The position numbers and the translations under genes are program-made. A DNA stretch of 9,431 bases from Sulfuricurvum sp. IAE1 (GTDB lineage Bacteria > Campylobacterota > Campylobacteria > Campylobacterales > Sulfurimonadaceae): positions 1 through 9,431 of the forward strand of contig CAMBHX010000060.1 of NCBI GenBank assembly GCA_945867285.1, read 5' to 3'. Within the stretch, counting starts at the first letter, position 1. Each line of letters starts with the position of its first letter. Below are positions 1-5,419 of this stretch, piece after piece. The notes below the pieces were generated by a model. It had not been told where the DNA came from. It saw only the letters and a program-made list of their open reading frames with translations, and searched no databases.

Positions 1-72
1 ATTGGACTGAAATCCAATGCCACTGGCTGAACACATTTGTTTTGGTCCTACATACTGTAGCGAATAAGCCAT
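1..72 (-). CDS. Partial unrecognised protein, N-terminal 24 residues
   Basis: An ATG at 72-70 opens a minus-strand frame that stays open to the window edge, beginning MAYSLQYVGPKQM. A GGGA ribosome-binding-like stretch lies just upstream (cagggaaaacg before the ATG), and a perfect TATAAT lies about 37 bases upstream (109-114). These two signals are the reason to call it a gene despite only 24 visible codons. The visible part shows no signal peptide or known motif, and I do not recognise the family. It does not resemble the start of the radical SAM partner of the MEMO/AMMECR1 system, which might have been expected here. Its orientation is the same as MEMO and ychF, so it may once have followed ychF directly (see the ychF remnant). 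The rest of the gene is outside the window. Confidence 0.5.
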   Translation of the reverse strand, partial: MAYSLQYVGPKQMCSASGIGFQSN

Positions 73-90
73 CGTTTTCCCTGTGTTTAA

Positions 91-118
91 ACGTTAAATC
101 TAGAGTGCATTATAGCAC
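91..118 (+). repeat. Direct repeat copy 1 (partner at 1655-1682)
   Basis: This is an imperfect 28-bp direct repeat with three mismatches to 1655-1682. The copies are 1,564 bp apart and bracket the MEMO/AMMECR1 pair. Copy 2 is the last coding stretch of the intact ychF. The arrangement resembles attachment-site halves left by an element entering a gene 3' end, but no recombinase gene lies between the copies. Confidence 0.6.
109..114 (-). promoter_or_regulatory. Putative -10 box (TATAAT) for the partial gene at 1-72
   Basis: The minus strand reads TATAATGC here, a perfect sigma-70 -10 hexamer, predicting transcription from about position 102 and a leader of about 30 bases. No convincing -35 is seen, which is common in Campylobacterota. 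The hexamer is flanked by a 5-bp inverted repeat (AGTGC on one side, GCACT on the other, 104-119). The box lies inside the ychF-like remnant, where the true ychF has GATATTATG instead of GCTATAATG. Confidence 0.45.
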
Positions 119-173
119 TTCCATGCACCTATTGTTTATTCTCCATGAAGGTGTTCTAATTCTGGTATTATGG

Positions 174-196
174 CTGTTTTACGATTCGTAAAACAG
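174..196. repeat. Perfect 23-bp palindrome overlapping the MEMO stop codon
   Basis: CTGTTTTACGA and TCGTAAAACAG are exact reverse complements separated by one base (T185). The MEMO stop codon (179-181, minus strand) lies within the left arm. In RNA it could fold as a 9-bp stem with a 5-base loop, but no T run follows on either strand, so it is a poor intrinsic terminator by the usual pattern. It could be a transcription-end or RNA-stability hairpin, an operator, or a recombination site. The sequence alone does not decide between these. Confidence 0.75.
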
Positions 197-985
197 TGCG
201 CTCATGTACCCAACAACACGGGAAGTGTTTCCGCTGGCATCAGCACTGGTACGATAATCCAAAATAGTGCTTTTTAGACCTTTTTGTTTAGCTGCTTCTA
301 GCATGGCTTTGACTCCTATCATTCCGCATGCTTCACATCCCTGATCCAATGTTGCTGTATTTTCTTCGTGAATGGCCTCTAGACAAATAGAGTCGAGTTG
401 TTGGGCGTCTTTGAGGGAATGATAATGGCTCAAATCAGTGCTAATAACGATGGCAGTTTCTTGGAGTGTCAAGAGATAATCAATAATGGGCTTGACAAAT
501 GATGGTTGTGCATATGCATAGACCAGCTCAACAACTTTCGTATTGGGTAGATAGTATTTGATAAATGGCATCTGGACTTCAGTACTGTGTTCGTGGTGTG
601 CTTCTGGAAAATAGGGGAGTGAAAATCTATCTTTGAGATCATCGACCAAGCTGTCATTGATTGCTAAATCTCCCAATGGTGTTTGATAATGTAGGTTGTC
701 GGCAATACTAATTCCCTCAAAACCAACTCGGTGTGATGGACCAATGACAACAATGGTCCTAGGCTTGGATTTGGCAAGAATACGAAAAGCAATATTGGCG
801 GTAAACCCTGAATAAATCCATCCGGCATGCGGTACAATAACAGCATCGCCGGATAATGTATCAAAACGTTGGAGTGTATCGGGATGAGATTGTAAAATTA
901 TATTATACTGATCAATCATCTCGATAATTTCATTGGCGTCTGCGGGATAAAAGCTTCCAGCTACGCTCATACTTCGATTGTTCAT
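179..985 (-). CDS. amrB: MEMO-family protein (AmmeMemoRadiSam system protein B)
   Basis: This is a full-length MEMO-like protein of 268 residues. MEMO proteins share the fold of extradiol-type dioxygenases, and human MEMO1 binds a redox metal. The bacterial role, usually alongside AMMECR1 and a radical SAM enzyme, is not settled. Seen here: the N-terminal AGSFYP signature (9-14), VPHAGW with His53, GPSH with His85, EHSTEVQMPF (132-141), STDLSHYH with His187, and CGM with Cys220. His53, His85 and Cys220 probably correspond to the His/His/Cys metal-site residues of human MEMO1 (inference by motif). The ATG at 985 is chosen because AGGAGG lies five bases upstream; an upstream TTG at 1006 would add seven residues that include the Shine-Dalgarno itself. 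It is transcribed divergently from the AMMECR1 gene. The radical SAM partner is not visible in the window. Family assignment is very secure; the function is not. Confidence 0.93.
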   Translation of the reverse strand: MNNRSMSVAGSFYPADANEIIEMIDQYNIILQSHPDTLQRFDTLSGDAVIVPHAGWIYSGFTANIAFRILAKSKPRTIVVIGPSHRVGFEGISIADNLHYQTPLGDLAINDSLVDDLKDRFSLPYFPEAHHEHSTEVQMPFIKYYLPNTKVVELVYAYAQPSFVKPIIDYLLTLQETAIVISTDLSHYHSLKDAQQLDSICLEAIHEENTATLDQGCEACGMIGVKAMLEAAKQKGLKSTILDYRTSADASGNTSRVVGYMSALFYES

Positions 986-1072
986 TGCTTCCTCCTGATA
1001 GGGCAAATCAACTTAATAGTATAAAAAGTGTATTATTATACATCAGTACATTCTCCTTTAAGGAAGTTTATT
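986..1072. promoter_or_regulatory. Divergent promoter region between MEMO and AMMECR1 genes
   Basis: This 87-bp AT-rich gap must drive both genes. The near-palindrome GTATTATTATAC (1030-1041) supplies a perfect minus-strand TATAAT (1040-1035), predicting a leader of about 40 bases for the MEMO gene, and an overlapping + strand TATTAT (1031-1036) that could serve AMMECR1. A second weak minus-strand candidate, TATACT, is at 1023-1018. Ribosome sites are AGGAGG (991-996, minus strand) for MEMO and AAGGAAG (1060-1066, + strand) for AMMECR1. Overlapping -10 boxes would make the two promoters mutually exclusive. No -35 elements are convincing. Confidence 0.45.
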
Positions 1073-1621
1073 ATGATTGCATTACCTTACCTAAGACTTG
1101 CAAGAGAAGCGATTGCCACTAAATTTAATGGCTCTACCATAGATAAAAACGCCTACTTGAATCAATATCCTGCATTAGGACTCAAGCAAGCAACATTCGT
1201 AACATTAACATTGCATGGACAATTACGAGGATGTATAGGATCGCTGATCGCACATCGCTTGCTTATCGATGATTTGATTTCAAATGCACAATCAGCAGCC
1301 TTTCATGATTCACGTTTTACACCTCTTACACCTTCTGAATGTTCTGATATTAAGATTGAAGTATCACTATTGAGTGAGCCGGTGTTACTTCAGTATACTG
1401 ATGCAGAAGATCTGAAGTCTAAAATTCATATCAACGAGGACGGGGTCATTTTGAGGCATGGTAATTATCAAGCTACATTTTTACCACAAGTATGGGAGGA
1501 ATTAACTGATTTTGAAAGTTTTTTTGCCCATTTAGGTATGAAAGCTGGAATCGGAAGTGATCCACTGATATATCATCCTGAAGTCTATACCTATCAAGTT
1601 GAAAAGATCAAGGAAGATTGA
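1073..1621 (+). CDS. amrA: AMMECR1-family protein (AmmeMemoRadiSam system protein A)
   Basis: This is a complete 182-residue AMMECR1-domain protein, a normal length for the prokaryotic family. The domain is conserved from archaea to humans and has no established biochemical activity; in prokaryotes it travels with MEMO and a radical SAM protein. Seen here: the family hallmark LRGCIGS (51-57) with its cysteine Cys54, the following helix with AAFHDSRF (75-82), the ...IKIEVSLLSEP strand (93-103), and FLPQVW (136-141) near the C-terminus. The ATG at 1073 is preferred over an upstream GTG at 1028: it follows AAGGAAG at a suitable distance, and the extra 15 residues do not look like the family. The protein is cytoplasmic, with no signal or membrane segment. 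It converges on ychF with only 29 bp between stop codons and no visible terminator hairpin, so read-through antisense to ychF is possible. Confidence 0.92.
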   Translation: MIALPYLRLAREAIATKFNGSTIDKNAYLNQYPALGLKQATFVTLTLHGQLRGCIGSLIAHRLLIDDLISNAQSAAFHDSRFTPLTPSECSDIKIEVSLLSEPVLLQYTDAEDLKSKIHINEDGVILRHGNYQATFLPQVWEELTDFESFFAHLGMKAGIGSDPLIYHPEVYTYQVEKIKED

Positions 1622-1650
1622 GTAAGAGTTGTTGGTAATCCAGCATCGAG

Positions 1651-2751
1651 CTAGACGTTAAATCTAAAGTGCATAATATCACCATCTGCGACAATATACT
1701 CTTTGCCCTCTAGGCGCATTTTACCTGCGTCTTTGGATTTATTTTCACCACCGAACGTGACATAATCATCGTATCCTATGACTTCAGCACGGATAAATCC
1801 TTTTTCGAAATCATTGTGGATAACGGCTGCTGCTTTTGGAGCTGTAGTATTTTTGTGGATAGTCCATGCACGCACTTCTTTGACTCCAGCGGTAAAGTAA
1901 CTCATGAGCCCAAGTTTGTCAAAACCTTTGCGGATGATTTGTTCCAATCCAGATTCTTGGATTCCCATGTCACGTAAAAATTCATCACGTTCATCGTCTT
2001 CTAGACCACCGAGTTCTTCTTCAATTTTAGCGCACAAAACAATCACTTCACAGCCGTTTTTAGTAGCGTGCTCTTTGAGGGCTATTACGTATGTATTATC
2101 AGACTCAAGACCGCTCTCATCAACGTTGGCACCATACATGATCTCTTTGGCGCTTAGTAGTCGTACTTCACGGTTTAGTTTTTCAAACATTTCACTGTCT
2201 GCTTTTGGGAAATTGCGAGCGAGTTTACCCTCCGCCAAAAATTCCGCTAACTCTTCGGCAAATTCTGCCATGACAATAGCATCTTTTTCATTTTTAGCTT
2301 GTTTTTTGAGTCGTTCGATACGGTTAGTAAGTACTTCGATATCGGCAAAAATAAGCTCATTTTCGATAATCTCGACATCATCGAGTGGATTGATACGTCC
2401 CTCTGTATGGACGATGTTTTCATCATCAAAACAACGAACGATTTGTAAAATTACTTCGGTTTCACGGATATTTGAGAGAAATTTATTTCCCAATCCTTCA
2501 CCTTTACTCGCGCCTTTGACGAGACCTGCAATGTCGACAAAATCAAGCGTAGAATATTGAACACGCTCAGGTTTAACAATCTCTACGAGTGCATCGATAC
2601 GTTTATCAGGTACGGGAACGGTTGCTTTGTTAGGTTCGATGGTACAAAAAGGATAGTTGGCAGCTTCGGCATTTTGAGCCTTGGTGAGCGCATTAAAAGT
2701 AGTTGATTTTCCGACATTTGGAAGGCCGACGAGTCCGATTGATAATCCCAT
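1651..2751 (-). CDS. ychF: YchF/OLA1-type ribosome-associated P-loop ATPase
   Basis: This is a complete 366-residue YchF, close to the usual 363. YchF is a universally conserved Obg-family NTPase that binds the ribosome, prefers ATP over GTP, and is linked to translation and oxidative-stress responses. Seen here: G1 loop GLPNVGKS (9-16); G3 region DIAGL (73-77), where Leu77 replaces the catalytic glutamine typical of Ras-like GTPases; the altered G4 NVDE (209-212) instead of NKxD, which fits ATP preference; a charged helical coiled-coil region around 130-175; and a C-terminal TGS domain from about 283 ending HFRFNV. The ATG at 2751 fits the family start (MGLSIGLVGLPNVGKST) and has AAAGGAA upstream; an upstream start at 2811 would add 20 unrelated residues overlapping the promoter. 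It is divergent from the TrkA-like gene. Its last codons are echoed at 91-118. Confidence 0.97.
   Translation of the reverse strand: MGLSIGLVGLPNVGKSTTFNALTKAQNAEAANYPFCTIEPNKATVPVPDKRIDALVEIVKPERVQYSTLDFVDIAGLVKGASKGEGLGNKFLSNIRETEVILQIVRCFDDENIVHTEGRINPLDDVEIIENELIFADIEVLTNRIERLKKQAKNEKDAIVMAEFAEELAEFLAEGKLARNFPKADSEMFEKLNREVRLLSAKEIMYGANVDESGLESDNTYVIALKEHATKNGCEVIVLCAKIEEELGGLEDDERDEFLRDMGIQESGLEQIIRKGFDKLGLMSYFTAGVKEVRAWTIHKNTTAPKAAAVIHNDFEKGFIRAEVIGYDDYVTFGGENKSKDAGKMRLEGKEYIVADGDIMHFRFNV
1655..1682 (+). repeat. Direct repeat copy 2, within the ychF 3' end
   Basis: This partner of the repeat at 91-118 lies wholly inside ychF and encodes its last conserved residues (I-M-H-F-R-F-N-V region). 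Because this sequence is under coding constraint, copy 1 is the one expected to have drifted, and its mismatches change F to S and D to A in the encoded peptide. Confidence 0.6.
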
Positions 2752-2799
2752 TATTGAATTCCTTTGAGTGTAAAAATGGTGGTTTTTGGCAGTGGCGCC

Positions 2800-2805
2800 A
2801 TTATA
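2800..2805 (-). promoter_or_regulatory. Putative ychF -10 box
   Basis: The minus strand carries a perfect TATAAT at 2805-2800, predicting a start near 2793 and a ychF leader of about 42 bases. The -35 region is weak. The 8-bp palindrome TGGCGCCA (2793-2800) touches the predicted start site and could be an operator, or simply coincidental. Confidence 0.5.
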
Positions 2806-2828
2806 GACCAATATTCCAATGATGCTAC

Positions 2829-2857
2829 TTAAAACTATTAGTAAAATAAGCTATAAT
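2829..2857 (+). promoter_or_regulatory. Putative promoter of the TrkA-like/aroB cluster
   Basis: TTAAAA (2829-2834, four of six matches to TTGACA) is followed, after exactly 17 bp, by a perfect TATAAT (2852-2857) and GC. A start near 2864 would give a leader of about 60 bases to the ATG at 2925. It is the best-formed + strand promoter in the window and lies directly ahead of the five-gene cluster. Confidence 0.55.
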
Positions 2858-2872
2858 GCTGGCGTAAAAGCC

Positions 2873-2896
2873 TCCAGTGCGCTTTATCACACTGGA
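2873..2896 (+). promoter_or_regulatory. 7-bp inverted repeat in the leader of the TrkA-like gene
   Basis: TCCAGTG (2873-2879) and CACTGGA (2890-2896) are perfect reverse complements with a 10-base loop. It starts about nine bases after the predicted transcription start, so it could be a 5' leader hairpin stabilising the transcript or a repressor-binding site just downstream of the promoter. There is no T run after it, so it does not look like an attenuator terminator. Confidence 0.45.
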
Positions 2897-2924
2897 AAAA
2901 TTATTTGGGAGTTTTGGCACAAAT

Positions 2925-4334
2925 ATGAAAAATATTTTAATAGTTAATGATGGATCTATTGGTCATCATTTTATTGATCGTATCATAGGTATACATACAA
3001 CTGACAATATTTATTACGTTGTTAATGCCAAAAGTGATCATCAATATGATAGCTATAATCAAACACGTTTTAAATTTTTTCATTTCGATCCTACAAGTTA
3101 CTATAAAATCTCTTCTCTTCTAAAAACTGATTTTACGCAAGCTATAGTTGCCATGGAAGATCAAGAAGAGGTATTACAAACCATCAAAAATATACGTCTT
3201 TTAAAGCCTAATATTCGCATTATCGCTCTGGATTTATGGAATTCACAAAGTCCTGATGATGAGATAGAGTGGATTAATATGCGTCAAGTCTTGGCGCTCA
3301 ATCTTATTGATCATCTTCCAAATATCCCGGTTTTGGCTCAAAATATTGGACTTGGAAACGGCGAAATCATGGAAGTGCTTGTCCCTTTTGGAAGTTCTTT
3401 TGTTTATCGACATATAGGAGCTATTGAGCAAAACAATTGGAAAATAGCGGCTATGTATCGTAATCGTCAACTCATTATTCCTACAAATCAAAAAATGATT
3501 CAACCCAATGATGTTTTGGTGCTAATAGGTGAACCCAATGTCCTCAAGTCTGTCTATCGTGCTATTAAAAGAGAATTAGGGCAATTTCCGGCTCCTTTTG
3601 GAAGTAAATTGTATCTTTATATTGATATGGCATATGAAACTCATGAAACAATTTTAGAGCTTGTACGTCGTAGTGTGTACATCCAAAAGAAACTTCAAAA
3701 ACCATTATTAATTAAGGTTCTAAATGCAGGTGATATTGATTATTTACAACAAATAAAATCATATCGTCAAGAAGGTATTGATATTGATATTGTATTTGAA
3801 AGAATCTTTAGTGAAGATATGATATTAAATGATATTAAAAAGCATCATGTAGGATTATTTTTAGTTTCAGGAAAAATGTTCGGACGAGCAGATGTGCGTA
3901 AAATGCTTTATACTGGAAAGGTTCCTGTATTAAAACTTGCCAATAGGTCATTTTCGACATTAAAGCAATCATTGGTTATTTTGGGAGATGATAATCACGT
4001 TGAGCATATTTCAACTACTGTGTTTGATGTGGCATCACAGTTTGGTTTTGATTTGGAATTGATTGACTATGGTGCAGAAGATAAAGAGCATAGTAGTCAA
4101 ACAATTGAACATTTTAATAATCTCTCAACCATTTTTTCAAAGTCAATTCAAGTCATTAAAGCAGATGAAAATCCAATTTTGTATTTACGATCATATAATA
4201 ACTTCTTACAGTGTCTCCCTTTTACGAAAAAAATGTTTGGAAATCCATTTAGACGTCTTTTTGCAACTGATCCAGAGACTTTGTATGCAAAGCTTGATGA
4301 TTATCATCAACTTTTTATTCCAACTCAACTATAA
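2925..4334 (+). CDS. TrkA/RCK-domain protein (COG3400-like), cytoplasmic
   Basis: This 469-residue soluble protein has an RCK/TrkA-like layout. The first 130 residues form a Rossmann-like NAD-binding domain (MKNILIVNDGSIGHHFID at the start). Residues about 145-215 resemble a TrkA-C domain (VLVPFGSSFVYRHIG, then a IIPTNQKMIQPNDVLVLIGE strand-turn motif). A further conserved half of about 240 residues follows, with alternating strand and helix, and I do not recognise its function. No membrane segment is seen, so it is not itself a channel. RCK proteins usually gate K+ transporters by sensing nucleotides or ions, and a partner may be encoded elsewhere. The ATG at 2925 is preferred over a GTG at 2877 because the Rossmann strand begins there and the GTG lies within the leader inverted repeat. 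The ribosome site is weak (GGGAG, 13 bases away). It is the first gene of the cluster, 38 bp ahead of aroB. Confidence 0.8.
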   Translation: MKNILIVNDGSIGHHFIDRIIGIHTTDNIYYVVNAKSDHQYDSYNQTRFKFFHFDPTSYYKISSLLKTDFTQAIVAMEDQEEVLQTIKNIRLLKPNIRIIALDLWNSQSPDDEIEWINMRQVLALNLIDHLPNIPVLAQNIGLGNGEIMEVLVPFGSSFVYRHIGAIEQNNWKIAAMYRNRQLIIPTNQKMIQPNDVLVLIGEPNVLKSVYRAIKRELGQFPAPFGSKLYLYIDMAYETHETILELVRRSVYIQKKLQKPLLIKVLNAGDIDYLQQIKSYRQEGIDIDIVFERIFSEDMILNDIKKHHVGLFLVSGKMFGRADVRKMLYTGKVPVLKLANRSFSTLKQSLVILGDDNHVEHISTTVFDVASQFGFDLELIDYGAEDKEHSSQTIEHFNNLSTIFSKSIQVIKADENPILYLRSYNNFLQCLPFTKKMFGNPFRRLFATDPETLYAKLDDYHQLFIPTQL

Positions 4335-4335
4335 T
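4330..4335 (+). promoter_or_regulatory. Possible internal -10 box ahead of aroB
   Basis: A perfect TATAAT, followed by GC as in the main cluster promoter, spans the TAA stop of the TrkA-like gene. It would start transcription near 4342, giving aroB a leader of about 30 bases. No good -35 is found, so this may be a chance match in AT-rich DNA. Confidence 0.3.
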
Positions 4336-4372
4336 GCAAAGATAAAACCATTCTACTAATTAGGCTATTTTT

Positions 4373-5419
4373 ATGACCATTGATATTAATTTAAAACGTA
4401 TTGTTGACGACTCTTATGCTATTCATATCGGTCCACTGGGAGATATTGTTCATGATGGGAAAGTAGTCATTGTAACTAACCCTAAGGTTGCTGGGCTCCA
4501 TTTATTAACATTATTACCAAAAATAAAAGCCAAAGAAGTCTATGTGGTCACCATAGCTGATGGTGAAAAATATAAAAATCTCGAAACCATTGAGTTTATT
4601 TTGGATCGTATGTTTGATCATCGTCTTAATCGTTCATCACTTCTAGTGGCTTTTGGCGGTGGTGTGATTGGAGATATGGGCGGTTTTTGTGCCAGTCTTT
4701 ATAATCGAGGAATTGATTTTATTCAGATACCTACTACTTTGCTTTCTCAAGTGGATGCGAGCGTTGGAGGAAAAACGGGGATTAATAATCGATTTGGTAA
4801 AAACCTCATCGGTGCATTCAATCAACCTCGTGCAGTGCACATCGATCCTGCATTTTTAGCCACACTGGAACCTAGAGAGTTTGGGGCAGGAGTTGCGGAA
4901 ATCGTCAAGATGGCGGTGACATTTAATCGTGAGTTTTTTGAATGGATTGAGCAAAATGACCTAAGAGAGGGTGATAATCTTCTCAATGCTATAAAGCAAG
5001 CGGTTGCAACCAAGGCTCGTGTCGTTGAAGAGGATGAAAAAGAGAGAGGGTTACGTGCAGCGCTCAATTACGGGCACACTTTTGGTCATGTTATTGAAAA
5101 TGAAACCAACTATGAGACGTATTTGCACGGTGAAACAGTTGCTATTGGAATGGTGATGGCAAATAGTTTGGCGTGTGAGTTGGGATTGATGAGTGTGGAT
5201 GAAATGAAACGGATTCGTAACGTCTTAGAATATTATAAACTTCCGACCTCATATGCCATTGCTGATGTTGAAAAATTCTACAAAACATTTTTTTTGGATA
5301 AAAAGAGTTCAGATAGTAAAATTACCTTTATTCTGCCAAAATCAATCGGGGATGTTGTTATTACGGATACCATTGACCCTCATTCAGTTAAAACTATTTT
5401 GAGACGATATCAAAAATGA
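4373..5419 (+). CDS. aroB: 3-dehydroquinate synthase
   Basis: This enzyme converts DAHP to 3-dehydroquinate, the second step of the shikimate pathway to aromatic amino acids and folate, using NAD+ and a divalent metal in the cytoplasm. The protein has 348 residues, normal for a stand-alone bacterial AroB. Seen here: DGEKYK (63-68), the glycine-rich NAD-binding loop FGGGVIGDMGGF (94-105), the IPTTLLSQVDASVGGKTGIN block (119-138), and likely metal ligands Glu176 (GAGVAEIVK), His235 (NYGHTFGHVIE) and His252 (LHGETVAIGM). All core residues appear intact. The ATG start has a modest AGG upstream. The stop codon overlaps the start of the MscS gene as ATGA, so mscS translation is probably coupled to aroB. 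An 8-T run near codon 307 is in frame and does not disrupt the gene. Confidence 0.98.
   Translation: MTIDINLKRIVDDSYAIHIGPLGDIVHDGKVVIVTNPKVAGLHLLTLLPKIKAKEVYVVTIADGEKYKNLETIEFILDRMFDHRLNRSSLLVAFGGGVIGDMGGFCASLYNRGIDFIQIPTTLLSQVDASVGGKTGINNRFGKNLIGAFNQPRAVHIDPAFLATLEPREFGAGVAEIVKMAVTFNREFFEWIEQNDLREGDNLLNAIKQAVATKARVVEEDEKERGLRAALNYGHTFGHVIENETNYETYLHGETVAIGMVMANSLACELGLMSVDEMKRIRNVLEYYKLPTSYAIADVEKFYKTFFLDKKSSDSKITFILPKSIGDVVITDTIDPHSVKTILRRYQK

Larger units (their letters stand above)
87..125 (-). pseudogene. Remnant of the 3' end of ychF
   Basis: Read on the minus strand, codons ending at the TAA at 87-89 spell G-S-A-I-M-H-S-R-F-N-V-stop, preceded by an in-frame stop at 129-131. The intact YchF in this window ends G-D-I-M-H-F-R-F-N-V-stop. 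At the DNA level 91-118 matches 1655-1682 at 25 of 28 positions in the same orientation, with a 12-base exact block (ACGTTAAATCTA). Upstream of this the similarity is only patchy (for example GCA..TGG and GGAGAATAAA-like stretches), and it stops at the termination codon on the other side. I infer a leftover gene end after insertion or duplication, not a functional gene. The short length means chance or convergent conservation cannot be fully excluded. Confidence 0.55.

Noticed and set aside
3..191. Plus-strand open frame of about 62 codons reaching the window edge
   Set aside because: It lies opposite the MEMO 3' end, the ychF remnant and the partial minus-strand gene, has no recognisable motif, and the peptide is rich in Leu, His, Cys and Trp like an antisense translation.
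1622..1650. Bidirectional terminator between convergent AMMECR1 and ychF
   Set aside because: I looked for a hairpin with T runs in the 29-bp gap and its flanks and found only 4-bp matches.
1904..2560. Plus-strand open frame of 218 codons
   Set aside because: It is entirely antisense to the secure ychF coding region; the serine-rich low-complexity peptide is typical of a shadow frame.
3777..3795. Short GATATT tandem repeats in the TrkA-like gene
   Set aside because: They encode an ordinary Ile-Asp-Ile-Asp-Ile strand and are too few and short to be a functional repeat array.
5288..5295. Run of eight T in aroB as a possible phase-variable tract
   Set aside because: It is short, in frame within an intact conserved enzyme, and known phase-variable tracts in this phylum are mostly longer G or C runs in surface genes.
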